Positions 17,129 to 26,574 are shown, numbered from the stretch's first letter. The stretch is 64,000 nt of DNA from an uncultured Bacteroidales bacterium (GCA_902798615.1 CADBXL010000004.1:1-64000); one strand, 5' to 3'. The notes: generated from the sequence alone by a model not told the origin. Made by a program: numbers and translations.

Positions 17129-18477
17129 AGCAGTTTCTGGTAAAACATAGGGAGAGTTTACTTGTTGCCTTGCTCGGCCTTGTCATTATTGTTGCGCTCA
17201 ACGTGATGATGCTTCAGTATCATTATCAGCCATGGACGAATCCGAAGGTAGGTTTCTGGAGTGCTTTCTGGAACAGATTTGAGATATCGGGGTTCGACCC
17301 ATATACATATATCGTGGTATCGAAGTGGCGCACTATCTATGTACTTTCGCGTCATCCGTTACTTGCGGGAATGATGTGGCCCTTGTCTGAGTTGAATGGT
17401 TGGCTGATGGAAGAGACTGGCATGAACTGCTCGATATTCATAGTGGGAGTGTTGCTCGTGGTGTGTGCAATGTCGGCATGGATGCTGATGTACAGAATAC
17501 AGCGCAGACTGTTGGGTATGAGCATGAAGATTAGCCTTCTGCTCATCTTGTACTTCTATTCATTCTCTCATGTTATGCTGACTATCTTCGTGGAGGACCA
17601 CATGGCATTCACCCTTCCGCTATTGCTTTTGGCAATATATCTCGCAGAAAGAGCCATTCAGAAAGGCAAGACTATGCCTTTGTGGCAGTCATTACCTCTG
17701 TTGTTCATCTCAACGGGAGTGACAACAACGAATTGTGTTAAGATAGGACTTGCCGACCTGTTTACACAGTGGGGCAGGAAACCGTTCAGAAGGATAGTAT
17801 TGCATTTCCTCGTATATCTCATTCCGCTTGGCGTGATTGGATGGCTGTATTACTATCAGCAGGAGAACACGCAGAAGGAGGAGGCACGTAATATAGAGAG
17901 GACGGTGAACAGGCGTATGGCGCGTGACTCTGTATTTGCAGTGAAATGGAAACAGGAGCAGGCTGAGATTAAGAAACGCAAGGAGCAACAGCTCATTCAT
18001 CTTGACTTCGTTACCAATACCGACTATAAGATAGACCGTTTGCCTTCGTTGGTGGAGAATGTATTTGGTGAGGGCTTTATCCTTCACAACCGCTATCCAT
18101 TGCGTGATTCGAACAAGAACTACCGTCCTGTGCTTGTGAGGTATAAGTATTGGTGGAACTATGCGTTTGAGGCAGTCATTGTATTGCTTTTCTTGGCAGG
18201 TGTGTGGTTCGGACGGAAGCAACGGCTCATGTGGATGTTGATGTCGATGTTCCTGTTTGACATGCTACTGCACGTAGGGCTTAATTTTGCCTCTGCCGAT
18301 GTGTATATCATGACGGCACATTGGGCTTTCGTCATACCTATAGCCGTGGCATATCTCATCAGGCATACAGCCACAAAGCCAAGGCTTAACACTGTTGTAT
18401 TGTGTGCCGTCCTGTTCCTTACATTATATATGTGGGGACATAATCTGCAAATTATAATCCAGCATATAGTCAGATAA
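17125..18477 (+). CDS. polytopic membrane protein, possible GT-C glycosyltransferase (paralogue B)
   Basis: 450 residues from the ATG at 17125, which overlaps the previous stop as ATGA. It shares SGFDPYTYIVVSKWRTIY, RHPLLAGMMWP, YWWNYAFEAV and a charged loop (about residues 245-300) with paralogue A, so the pair arose by tandem duplication and has diverged considerably. Both end in a C-terminal membrane bundle. The substrate is unknown; a glycosyltransferase or polymerase role is inferred from context. A TTG two codons upstream is a less likely start. Confidence 0.6.
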   Translation: MKQFLVKHRESLLVALLGLVIIVALNVMMLQYHYQPWTNPKVGFWSAFWNRFEISGFDPYTYIVVSKWRTIYVLSRHPLLAGMMWPLSELNGWLMEETGMNCSIFIVGVLLVVCAMSAWMLMYRIQRRLLGMSMKISLLLILYFYSFSHVMLTIFVEDHMAFTLPLLLLAIYLAERAIQKGKTMPLWQSLPLLFISTGVTTTNCVKIGLADLFTQWGRKPFRRIVLHFLVYLIPLGVIGWLYYYQQENTQKEEARNIERTVNRRMARDSVFAVKWKQEQAEIKKRKEQQLIHLDFVTNTDYKIDRLPSLVENVFGEGFILHNRYPLRDSNKNYRPVLVRYKYWWNYAFEAVIVLLFLAGVWFGRKQRLMWMLMSMFLFDMLLHVGLNFASADVYIMTAHWAFVIPIAVAYLIRHTATKPRLNTVVLCAVLFLTLYMWGHNLQIIIQHIVR

Positions 18478-19605
18478 ATGAAGGTTCTGATATTAAGCAC
18501 GTTCCAGTCGTCGGGAGGAGCTGGTATTGCGTCAACCCGACTCATGCGCGCCCTTCGGAAGAATGGTGTGGAGGTATCCATGCTATGTAGGAAGAATATA
18601 TCCTTTGGTCCTGCTGGGCTTAGGAAGCAGTCGTGGACGAGTATCTTTGAGCGGGCATATATATGGATGTGTAACGGATTCTCCACTCGCAACCTATGGG
18701 CAACCGACATAGCCCTTTTCGGCCAGAACATCACCAGTACACGCGAGTATAAGGAGGCTGACGTGATACACCTTCATTGGGTTAACCAGGGGTTCATCTC
18801 TCTTGCCACTATTCGTAAGATGCTTGATGACGGTAAGAAGGTGGTGTGGACCATGCACGATGCATGGAACGCTATGGGGGCTTATCACCTCAAGATACAG
18901 AGGAAAGACGACTATCTTGAACGTTCTACTTTTGAACGCAAGCAGAGACTCTATGCCGACAGGAAGATACAGTTCGTGACCTGTAGTCAGTGGTTGATGA
19001 ATGAGGCTTTGACAAGTCCGCTCATGGCAGAGCAGAGAGTGGTGGCAATTCCTAATCCTCTTGACACAAGTGTTTTCAAGCCTGTACCACATCAGAATCG
19101 TCGTCGGGTGCTCTTCGTGGCGCAGTTTGTCAACAACCCGATGAAGGGAATGAAATATCTTGAAGAGGCATCCGCTATCATCAATGAGAAAGTGACCAAG
19201 TTTGGCCACGCAGACTCAAACCGTGTAGAAATCATTGCCCTTGGCAGAGACATACCGTATATCTCCGACACCCATGAGATGGCAAGACTCTATGCCTCCG
19301 TCGATGCCTTTGTACTCCCTTCTCTCTCTGAGAATCTTCCTAACACGATAATGGAGGCAATGGCTTGCGGTACGCCATGTGTTGGTTTCCGCGTAGGAGG
19401 CATTCCTGAGATGATAGACCATCTTGAGAATGGCTATCTTGCTAACTATAAGGACTCCGAAGACCTTGCCAAAGGTATTCTCTATGTGCTTGATGAGGCT
19501 AATCATGAGCGACTTGCTACGAATGCCCGTCAGAAGATAATAAACTGCTACGGAGAGAAAGCCGTTGCCTCACGCTATATCGAAATCTATGGAAATGAGC
19601 AATAG
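18478..19605 (+). CDS. glycosyltransferase family 4
   Basis: 375 residues, GT-B fold. The N-terminal SSGGAGIASTRLMRAL is the acceptor-domain glycine-rich loop; HLHWVNQGF and WTMHDAWNAMGAYH are typical of this GT4 subgroup; PSLSENLPNTIMEAMACGTP contains the EX7E motif that binds the nucleotide sugar. It acts in the cytoplasm on a growing lipid-linked oligosaccharide. It starts directly after the previous stop and overlaps the next gene by 11 bp. Confidence 0.9.
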   Translation: MKVLILSTFQSSGGAGIASTRLMRALRKNGVEVSMLCRKNISFGPAGLRKQSWTSIFERAYIWMCNGFSTRNLWATDIALFGQNITSTREYKEADVIHLHWVNQGFISLATIRKMLDDGKKVVWTMHDAWNAMGAYHLKIQRKDDYLERSTFERKQRLYADRKIQFVTCSQWLMNEALTSPLMAEQRVVAIPNPLDTSVFKPVPHQNRRRVLFVAQFVNNPMKGMKYLEEASAIINEKVTKFGHADSNRVEIIALGRDIPYISDTHEMARLYASVDAFVLPSLSENLPNTIMEAMACGTPCVGFRVGGIPEMIDHLENGYLANYKDSEDLAKGILYVLDEANHERLATNARQKIINCYGEKAVASRYIEIYGNEQ

Positions 19606-20401
19606 GAAATACTCAATCATCGTTGTCACGCTGAATAATGCCGACGGACTAAAGAGAACGCTCCAAAGTGTGAGAGCCCTCAACTATCCGTGTCTTGAGG
19701 TCATAGTGATTGACGGGGCAAGTACAGACTCCACAAAGGATGTTATCAAGGGCTTTGCCCAGTTAGTCACCGTCTTCGTGTCAGAGAAGGATAAAGGTAT
19801 ATATAACGCAATGAACAAGGGGATAGCCCATGTTACTGGCGATTATGTGGTCTTTATGAATGCAGGTGACTGTTTTGCTGATGCCGACGTTCTCACAAAG
19901 GTAAATGATGCTGATACAGATATCATTCTCGGAGGTGCTAAGTATGGGAATGATGTCCGTTTTGTGCCAGATAAGATGACACTCTACGATGTGCTCTCGC
20001 TTGGCATAAACCATCAGTCAACATATTACAAGGCTGATGTGTTGCGTAAGTATGGCTTTGATGAGAGTTACCGACTGACTGCCGACCTCAAATCGGTCAT
20101 TGAGCCTATGGCGCGTGATAAAGCAACCTTGGCAACCATTCCTTCCGTTCTCTCTATCTGTGAGGGTGGGGGAGTGAGCAAGCAATGCTGGCGAGACACT
20201 CTCATTGAGAATAAACGCATTGTTGCAGAGGTCGTAGAGCCTTACTATCGTGAGGACTATCTCCGTTTCTCCCGTATCAATAACTCTATGCTCGATGATT
20301 TCATTGTCCTTTCGCATTTCCAAAGCATCTTCCCTTTGCTTCGTCTTTTGGCGAAGGTAATGCGTTTCCTTAACTCAAAGTTCAAGCATATACCTCTCTG
20401 A
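19595..20401 (+). CDS. glycosyltransferase family 2
   Basis: 268 residues from the ATG at 19595 (MSNRKYSIIVVTLNNADGLK); an ATG two codons earlier is equally possible. It has the GT-A Rossmann start IIVVTLNN, VIDGASTDST and VFMNAGDCF, the latter near the position of the DXD motif. It resembles WcaA/WbbD-type sugar transferases that build O-antigen or capsule repeat units. Confidence 0.88.
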   Translation: MSNRKYSIIVVTLNNADGLKRTLQSVRALNYPCLEVIVIDGASTDSTKDVIKGFAQLVTVFVSEKDKGIYNAMNKGIAHVTGDYVVFMNAGDCFADADVLTKVNDADTDIILGGAKYGNDVRFVPDKMTLYDVLSLGINHQSTYYKADVLRKYGFDESYRLTADLKSVIEPMARDKATLATIPSVLSICEGGGVSKQCWRDTLIENKRIVAEVVEPYYREDYLRFSRINNSMLDDFIVLSHFQSIFPLLRLLAKVMRFLNSKFKHIPL

Positions 20402-20402
20402 T

Positions 20403-21341
20403 ATGACCGTTACAATACTTGTACCCGTCTTTTGCGTGGAGAAATACATAGCCGAGTGTGCGGAATCACTCTTTTCTCAGACATATTCTGATATAGAATA
20501 TGTATTCTGTGATGACTCTACTCCCGACAGGAGTATTGAGGTGCTGTGTGAAGTTATGAAACGGTATGCAGAAAGAAAGGAGCATATAAGAATCATTCGT
20601 AATGAGCCGAACAGGGGAATAGGCGCTACTCGCTCACGTCTCGTTTCCGAGGTCAGTACTGACTGTTTCATGTTTGTGGATAGTGATGATATCCTGCCTC
20701 GCAATGCCGTGGAGATTCTTGTCAATAGGATGAAACTGAAGGATACGGATATTGTGGATGGTGGATATGCTCTTTTTGAGAATGGCAAGTGTGGAGCAAC
20801 TATTAAGCCGTCTCACGATTCACCTTCTCGGTATCTCGACAAGATTCTATGTCAGAACATAATCCTGCCTCGTCTGTGGGGAAGGCTCTATAAAGCCTCT
20901 GTGCTTTCCAAGGTGAAGGATATTTTCATTGATGGTATTGACTTTGCTGAGGATATATGCGCTACCAGCCGACTCGCTTGTGTCACTACCCGTTCATGGA
21001 CTGATGAGGCTGTATATTACTACCGTACAGACAATACCTCTTCATACACGCAGAATATAAGTGAGAAGAATATATATTCCTATTTCCGTGCCATGTCGGT
21101 GGTGCTCTCGTTCTACCATCAGCGCAAGGGGCATCTCCCAATGTCTTTGGAGATAGGAGTGCTCAATGCCTACCGTCAATGTGGAAGGTCACGAATTCCA
21201 GTCACTACGGCTGATGAAACCATAGCCTATGTTCCAGAGCATTTCAGTGCTCGGTTGCTCTATTGGCTATTCCATAGCAAGTCAGGGCTCGTGCTGAAAC
21301 TGGCGGATTATCTGTATAGACTAATAAGAATTAGCAATTAA
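20403..21341 (+). CDS. glycosyltransferase family 2
   Basis: 312 residues, start one base after the previous stop. TVTILVPVFCVEKYI and CDDSTPDRSIEVL are the nucleotide-binding part, FMFVDSDDILPRNA contains the DxDD metal motif (about residues 90-100), and EDICATSRL supplies the downstream catalytic acidic region. It is another repeat-unit glycosyltransferase, EpsJ-like in pattern. Confidence 0.88.
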   Translation: MTVTILVPVFCVEKYIAECAESLFSQTYSDIEYVFCDDSTPDRSIEVLCEVMKRYAERKEHIRIIRNEPNRGIGATRSRLVSEVSTDCFMFVDSDDILPRNAVEILVNRMKLKDTDIVDGGYALFENGKCGATIKPSHDSPSRYLDKILCQNIILPRLWGRLYKASVLSKVKDIFIDGIDFAEDICATSRLACVTTRSWTDEAVYYYRTDNTSSYTQNISEKNIYSYFRAMSVVLSFYHQRKGHLPMSLEIGVLNAYRQCGRSRIPVTTADETIAYVPEHFSARLLYWLFHSKSGLVLKLADYLYRLIRISN

Positions 21342-21347
21342 GAACAA

Positions 21348-22778
21348 GTGTCCGAATCTCTAAAGCAAAAAACGGCGAAAGGCCTGTTCTGGGGGGCGCT
21401 CAATAGCGGAACAACCCAGATACTTAATCTCATAATCGGCATCATCCTTGCTCGTCATCTAACCAAGGCTGATTACGGCATCATTGGCATTCTCACCATC
21501 TTTATCGCCATTGCCTCCGACCTTCAGAGTGCAGGTTTTACGCAGGGACTAATCAACATTAAGCGACCTACGGCACGTGATTATAACTCCGTTTTCTCGT
21601 TTAATGTGTGTATGTCTGTACTGATGTATTCCGTGCTTTTTTTCTCTGCACCTTTCATTGCTGAATACTTTCACCAGCCATGCCTCGTTTCCGTGTCGCG
21701 TGTGGTATTCCTTACCTTCTTCATCTCCTCTCTCGGCATAGCCCACGGAGGATATATGGCAAAGAATATGATGAATCGTGAACTTGCCATAATAGGTGCA
21801 CTCGCTCTCATTCTTTCGGGTGCGGTAGGTATCACTCTCGCTCTTCTTGACTTCGCCTATTGGTCACTTGCCTGGCAACAGGTGACGTATATGATAGTAG
21901 TAAACATTGGACGCTATTATTATGTGCGTGACTGGCGACCACGTCTCTCTCTCGATTTCGGACCTGTGCGCCTTATGGCTCCGTTCGCCTTGAAGATACT
22001 CGTAACAAAGATTCTTAACACATTGTCGGCCAATATCCTTACACCGATATTCGCACGTTGGTTCACCATACATCAGGTGGGAAGTTATACACAGGCTTTC
22101 AAGTGGAACACTATGGCATACTCTCTCGTTGCCAATACCGTAGGACAGATAGCGCAACCTGTCTTGGTTGAAACTGATAGGAGTGAAGCTTTCCGTAAGA
22201 TGCTACGCTTCACTTGTTTCATCTCAATGCCATTGATGTTCGGCTTTGCCCTTGTCGGCAGGGAGTTTATTCTGATTACAATCAAGGAAGAATGGCTTGA
22301 ATGCGTACCGCTATTGCAGGTGCTGTGTATCTCTGGAGCGTTCATGCCAATCCACACCATGTATCAGAATCTCGCAATAAGCCATGGGCGAAGTGATATC
22401 TATATGTGGCTCAATATCGGTCAGATTCTTCTCCAGATAGCAGTTGTATTTGCATGTTCTGACGATGGAATGTTCGTAATGGTATCTGCCTATTCTGCCA
22501 TGATGATTCTATGGTTATTGCCGTGGCATCTCTTTACTGGCAGGCTTATCGGCTATAGTTGGTGGGATGTGTTCAAGGATGTAGCACCATTCACGCTTAC
22601 GGCTATTGTTACTATGGCTATCACCTATTATGCCACCAGAGCGATTACCAACATCTATTTTCTTCTTATCGTGAGATGTATTCTAGCTACTGCAATCTAC
22701 TATGCGGTTATGAAGCTATGCAAGGTCCAGATACTTGCTGAGTGCGAGAACTTCGTCTTGAAACGCATCAGGAAATAG
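21348..22778 (+). CDS. Wzx-type polysaccharide flippase
   Basis: 476 residues with about 12-14 membrane helices. Start is GTG at 21348, giving MSESLKQKTAKGLFWGALNS, typical of PST-family flippases; GIIGILTIFIAIASDLQSAG follows. These proteins move undecaprenyl-linked repeat units across the inner membrane. Its presence with three soluble-type GTs points to a Wzx-dependent surface glycan; no Wzy polymerase is obvious unless one of the GT-C-like proteins acts as one. Confidence 0.88.
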   Translation: MSESLKQKTAKGLFWGALNSGTTQILNLIIGIILARHLTKADYGIIGILTIFIAIASDLQSAGFTQGLINIKRPTARDYNSVFSFNVCMSVLMYSVLFFSAPFIAEYFHQPCLVSVSRVVFLTFFISSLGIAHGGYMAKNMMNRELAIIGALALILSGAVGITLALLDFAYWSLAWQQVTYMIVVNIGRYYYVRDWRPRLSLDFGPVRLMAPFALKILVTKILNTLSANILTPIFARWFTIHQVGSYTQAFKWNTMAYSLVANTVGQIAQPVLVETDRSEAFRKMLRFTCFISMPLMFGFALVGREFILITIKEEWLECVPLLQVLCISGAFMPIHTMYQNLAISHGRSDIYMWLNIGQILLQIAVVFACSDDGMFVMVSAYSAMMILWLLPWHLFTGRLIGYSWWDVFKDVAPFTLTAIVTMAITYYATRAITNIYFLLIVRCILATAIYYAVMKLCKVQILAECENFVLKRIRK

Positions 22779-22899
22779 GTCGGGACAAAAGCTTGATTGG
22801 GATATATTTGTCTTCTACTCCTTGTGCTTCCAAGTGGAGCTTCCGAAACGTGAAGATTATTTGTTATTCATTGCCTTTTGATATTTGATATTTGCAGAA

Positions 22900-23766
22900 A
22901 TGAAAGAACTTTCAACTGAAGAGTTTGCGGAATGGAAACGCATCATTACTGATGTGCTTCGGGAGTTCCATGATTTATGCCATAGACATGGACTTACCTA
23001 TTATGCAGTTGGTGGTACTGCTATCGGTGCTGTGCGTCATAAAGGTATTATTCCTTGGGATGATGACATTGACGTGGCAATGCCAAGGCCTGATTATGAC
23101 AGGTTTGTTGAAATCTGCAGGACTGAGAATCTTGGGGGCTATGAACTTGTTTCTGCTGAAACACATGAAGGATATAATCTGTCGTTCGTAAAGTTCTGCA
23201 ACAAGAATACCACTTTGGTGGAGCGATGGGACACTCCATGCGTTATTGGATTGTATATAGATGTCTTCGCCCTTGATTCTACGAGTGATAACCCAAAGGA
23301 AATGAAAATGCTCGTGGAGAAATGTAGGAAATACAGAAACAGGTTTGAGGCTGTCTCTACACATAATTCTTTTGGCGAATATATGTCTCTTCTTCTTACT
23401 CCGCATGAGTGGGGACGATTCGTTGTCAAGATGTTGGGATTCTTCTTCCGCAAGAAGATGAGAAAATTCCTGCTTAATAGAATTGATGGGATATGCAGGA
23501 AATATCCGTATGGAAGCACTCATAGTCTTATAAACTATGGAGGTGCGTATGGCATTCGTGAGGTCTTTAGTGCGGATATACTGAAAGGTGAGACGAAGAA
23601 TATGCCGTTTGACGACATCACTATTGATATGATGCCCGATTATGACAGTTATCTGCGTGGAGTATATGGCGACTATATGCAAATGCCTCCAGAAGACAAG
23701 CGTATTCCTCATCATCTGAAGGCATTCTATAATCTCAAGGCTCGTGTTGAGGTTAAGATGCAATAA
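22900..23766 (+). CDS. LicD family protein
   Basis: 288 residues from the ATG at 22900. YYAVGGTAIGAVRHKGIIPW followed by DDDIDVAMPR is the diagnostic LicD/fukutin nucleotidyltransferase-fold signature. The family transfers phosphocholine, or ribitol-phosphate-like groups, from a CDP-activated donor to glycans. No choline genes (LicABC) are visible, but a CDP-forming cytidylyltransferase lies opposite at 24780-25502, so a CDP-polyol or CDP-sugar donor is plausible. It converges on the SDR gene with a 14-bp overlap of the 3' ends. Confidence 0.88.
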   Translation: MKELSTEEFAEWKRIITDVLREFHDLCHRHGLTYYAVGGTAIGAVRHKGIIPWDDDIDVAMPRPDYDRFVEICRTENLGGYELVSAETHEGYNLSFVKFCNKNTTLVERWDTPCVIGLYIDVFALDSTSDNPKEMKMLVEKCRKYRNRFEAVSTHNSFGEYMSLLLTPHEWGRFVVKMLGFFFRKKMRKFLLNRIDGICRKYPYGSTHSLINYGGAYGIREVFSADILKGETKNMPFDDITIDMMPDYDSYLRGVYGDYMQMPPEDKRIPHHLKAFYNLKARVEVKMQ

Positions 23767-24775
23767 TGTCTAATGTTCGCCATAGGGCCTCCTTCATATT
23801 GTATAGAGGAGTCCAGCCAATAGAGCGCAGGCGTGAATTGTCGAGTACGGCTTTCTGAGCTACGCTAAAGCCTTTCCGCTCAGTTTCTGATGGTAGCTCA
23901 AAGATAACGTCCTTACCGTTATATTGTGCACAAAGCCCTGCAAACTCTTTCAGTCTGACATCGCATGACTCGCAACTTATATTGTATGCCGTGCCTACTT
24001 CTCCATATATAAGGACATGAAGCATTGCACGTACTGCATCTGTAATGTACGTATATGAGAACAACTGATTGCCTTCGCTCTTTAGGATTATGTCCTCATG
24101 AGCGAGGGCTTTCTTTATGAACTGAGACGAAGCTTTACTGTCAGTCATTAGCATTGTAGGGCCAAACAGGCGACTGAGACGCACTATCTTTACCTTTGCT
24201 CCTTTCTCTGCTATGAACGATTGGCACATTGCTTCTGCCGAGCGCTTTGACTCTGTGTAGCACGAACGTGACGTTGACAGGTTTAGCTTTCCTGTATAGT
24301 CTTCTGAAAAAGTATCTTCGCCAATGGCATTGCCATACACCTCAACAGTAGAAGGGTAGAGTACAGTAGCACCTGTCTCTACTGCGAGATTAAGTGCATG
24401 TTCTGCTCCCTTGATGTTGATAAGCATGGTTTCTACAGGGTACTGCGAGTATGCCAGTGGATGAGTGTTGCTTGCAAGAGGTATTATGATATCAGGCTTA
24501 ATGTCTGAAGGAAACTTATTGCAAACATCCTGCTCTACGAATGTGAATAGGGGTGAGTCGTAGTAAGAACCGAGCCTGTCTATAGCCCTGTTCTTGTCTC
24601 TGCCAACTGCATAGACCTTCACATCCCCTAACAGCATAAGGGCATCTATAAGGTGAGTGCCAACCATTCCCGTGGCACCTGTTATGAGTATAGTCTTGCC
24701 GTGCAGAGTCTCAATGCCTGGCATGGAGACAATGTTTCTGAGGTCTTGCTGATATAATGCGTTCTCCTTGTTCAT
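23753..24775 (-). CDS. NAD-dependent epimerase/dehydratase (SDR)
   Basis: 340 residues from the ATG at 24775 (MNKENALYQQDLRNIV). ITGATGMVGTHLIDAL is the GxxGxxG NAD-binding loop, LASNTHPLAYS the substrate loop, and YTESKRSAEAM carries the catalytic YxxxK. Extended SDRs act on nucleotide-linked sugars; the substrate is probably a CDP- or other nucleotide-activated sugar made by the adjacent gene. It starts 4 bp after the cytidylyltransferase stop, so the two are translationally close. Confidence 0.88.
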   Translation of the reverse strand: MNKENALYQQDLRNIVSMPGIETLHGKTILITGATGMVGTHLIDALMLLGDVKVYAVGRDKNRAIDRLGSYYDSPLFTFVEQDVCNKFPSDIKPDIIIPLASNTHPLAYSQYPVETMLINIKGAEHALNLAVETGATVLYPSTVEVYGNAIGEDTFSEDYTGKLNLSTSRSCYTESKRSAEAMCQSFIAEKGAKVKIVRLSRLFGPTMLMTDSKASSQFIKKALAHEDIILKSEGNQLFSYTYITDAVRAMLHVLIYGEVGTAYNISCESCDVRLKEFAGLCAQYNGKDVIFELPSETERKGFSVAQKAVLDNSRLRSIGWTPLYNMKEALWRTLDIIAS

Positions 24776-24779
24776 TTTC

Positions 24780-25502
24780 TTATTTGAGCCATGTACCCTT
24801 GTCGCGTGACAGGTACCCCTTGAACAGTTCAAGGTCGTCTTTGGTCGTGAGTTTTATGTTCTTGTCCGAACCCAGGGCAAAATGCAGTCTTACACCGAGT
24901 TGCACCATCATTGTGTTGGCATAGTTAGAGCCATGAATGCCTATGCCTTTCTCGTATGCTTCGTGATACTTGCTGTCAAGTAAGTCAAAGCGGTAGGCCT
25001 GAGGCGTACTGACACGTCGGAGCTGTTCTCGTGGAATATATTGCGTGGTTGTCGTTTCGTCATCCTCGCTCACCATGAATATCTGCTCGTTGTAAGGCAT
25101 TGAGGTTACGGCATTTCCGTATTCCTTTGCTTTGGCTATCACATCTGTGAGTACTGTCGGCTCTACAAGAGGACGAATGCCGTCATGTACAATTATGATA
25201 TCATCGTCACTACATGTCCCTTCAAGGGCATAGACTCCGTTGCGTATTGATTCCTGTGCCGAACTGCCTCCCTTTACTATCCATCGCAGTTTGGTGATGT
25301 TAAACTGGTTTGCGTATGCCTTAACCATATTCTCCCAGCCTTCTATGCAGACAACACCTATAGCATCTATATCCTCGTGATGCTGAAAACTTTCGAGGGT
25401 ATAGATAAGTATTGGCTTGTCATGAACGTTGATAAACTGCTTGGGAATATCCTGTCCCATGCGGTTGCCTGAACCGCCTGCTATGATTATTGCTATGTTC
25501 AT
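24780..25502 (-). CDS. IspD/TarI-like cytidylyltransferase
   Basis: 240 residues from the ATG at 25502. IIAGGSGNRMGQDIPKQF is the CTP-binding signature, and IIVHDGIRPLVEP is conserved in IspD and TarI/Bcs1. Two roles are possible: MEP cytidylyltransferase for isoprenoids, or synthesis of a CDP-polyol such as CDP-ribitol for surface glycans. Linkage with KpsF, an SDR epimerase and LicD favours the glycan role. The genome's other IspD copy, if any, would settle it. Confidence 0.85.
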   Translation of the reverse strand: MNIAIIIAGGSGNRMGQDIPKQFINVHDKPILIYTLESFQHHEDIDAIGVVCIEGWENMVKAYANQFNITKLRWIVKGGSSAQESIRNGVYALEGTCSDDDIIIVHDGIRPLVEPTVLTDVIAKAKEYGNAVTSMPYNEQIFMVSEDDETTTTQYIPREQLRRVSTPQAYRFDLLDSKYHEAYEKGIGIHGSNYANTMMVQLGVRLHFALGSDKNIKLTTKDDLELFKGYLSRDKGTWLK

Positions 25503-25543
25503 ATCTGGGTGTTCACAAAAACTCTCTATAATGGTTATCTGAA

Positions 25544-26494
25544 TTAAAGCATACATCCATAGTGGTCCACAATGCCGAGCAAATGCTTCTGCTTATCAGC
25601 CACAAGCACGCTGTGCACCTTGTATTTCTGCATTACTGCCTGAATGGCGGTAATCTTTGTCGTTGGCAGTACTATCTTCGGTGAGGTGGTCATTATGTCA
25701 CTGACCTTGTGGTTGAAGAACTGCTCTTGCCAACGCTCTGTGGCGCGTCTCAGGTCACCATCGGTTATAAGGCCGATGATACGTCCTTCCTCATCAAGCG
25801 ATACGCCCATACCGAGCTTTCCCCGGCTTACCTCTATGATAGCCTCTCCAAGTCGCATATCGGCTGGGACGACAGGAAGGTTTTCCTTGAACATCACATC
25901 CTCTGCCGTGGTGAGAAGTCGTTTGCCAAGTGAACCGCCTGGATGGAACTGTGCAAAGTCGTTAGGCTTGAAGTTACGCATGTGTACCAAGGCACAGGCC
26001 AAAGCATCACCCATAACCATTGTCGTGGTGGTTGAAGAGGTAGGAGCAAGGTTCAGAGGGTCTGCCTCATGGTCAACGGCTATGTTTAGGTGGCAGATAG
26101 AGTATTGAGCAAGGAGCGAGTCGGGATTTCCCGTAACACCTATGATAGGCACCTTACGCTCTATGAGTAACGGAATGAAGCGAAGTAGCTCGTCGGTGAA
26201 GCCCGAATAGGAAATAGCCATCACCACATCTTTTGCGTCTATCATTCCGAGGTCGCCATGATAGGCATCGAGCGGATTCAGAAAGAAGGAAGGAGTGCCA
26301 AGAGAGGCGAGGGTGGAGGCTATCTTCTCTCCCACATGACCGCTCTTGCCAACACCTGTAACGATGAGCTTTCCCTTACATTTATATATCATTTCCACTG
26401 CTTTCTGAAAATTGTCGTCGAGCAATGGAATGAGGTTCAGTATGGCTTGTGCCTCATCTCGGAAGCATTTTATAGCAAAGTCCTTTATTTCCAT
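25544..26494 (-). CDS. kpsF: KpsF/GutQ-type sugar-phosphate isomerase
   Basis: 316 residues from the ATG at 26494. The N-terminal SIS domain (about 30-180) includes VTGVGKSGHVGEKIASTLAS and NPLDAYHGDLGMI; the C-terminal half has two CBS domains (about 200-316; EDVMFKENLPVV and DIMTTSPKIVLPTT). The family converts ribulose 5-phosphate to arabinose 5-phosphate for Kdo. As first gene of a three-gene transcript with a cytidylyltransferase and an SDR, it may instead feed a pentose phosphate into a CDP-linked donor. Confidence 0.88.
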   Translation of the reverse strand: MEIKDFAIKCFRDEAQAILNLIPLLDDNFQKAVEMIYKCKGKLIVTGVGKSGHVGEKIASTLASLGTPSFFLNPLDAYHGDLGMIDAKDVVMAISYSGFTDELLRFIPLLIERKVPIIGVTGNPDSLLAQYSICHLNIAVDHEADPLNLAPTSSTTTTMVMGDALACALVHMRNFKPNDFAQFHPGGSLGKRLLTTAEDVMFKENLPVVPADMRLGEAIIEVSRGKLGMGVSLDEEGRIIGLITDGDLRRATERWQEQFFNHKVSDIMTTSPKIVLPTTKITAIQAVMQKYKVHSVLVADKQKHLLGIVDHYGCML

Positions 26495-26541
26495 ATCACA
26501 TGATGTGAACCAGCTTATATTGCTGGTTGTATTTATCATGT

Positions 26542-26574
26542 GCAAAGGTACAAAGAATTATCGGAATGACCAAA
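26542..26574 (-). promoter_or_regulatory. promoter of the kpsF operon
   Basis: TACCTTTGC (26542-26550), with TTTG (26571-26574) 20 bp upstream on the minus strand. Leader of about 45 nt. Confidence 0.75.

Noticed and set aside
22975-23763. A 262-codon frame antisense to the LicD gene
   Set aside because: Shadow of a gene with diagnostic LicD motifs on the plus strand.
23753-26494. Isoprenoid pathway role for the IspD-like gene as the primary call
   Set aside because: Possible, but the direct linkage with KpsF, an SDR epimerase and LicD favours a CDP-sugar or CDP-polyol role; left open.
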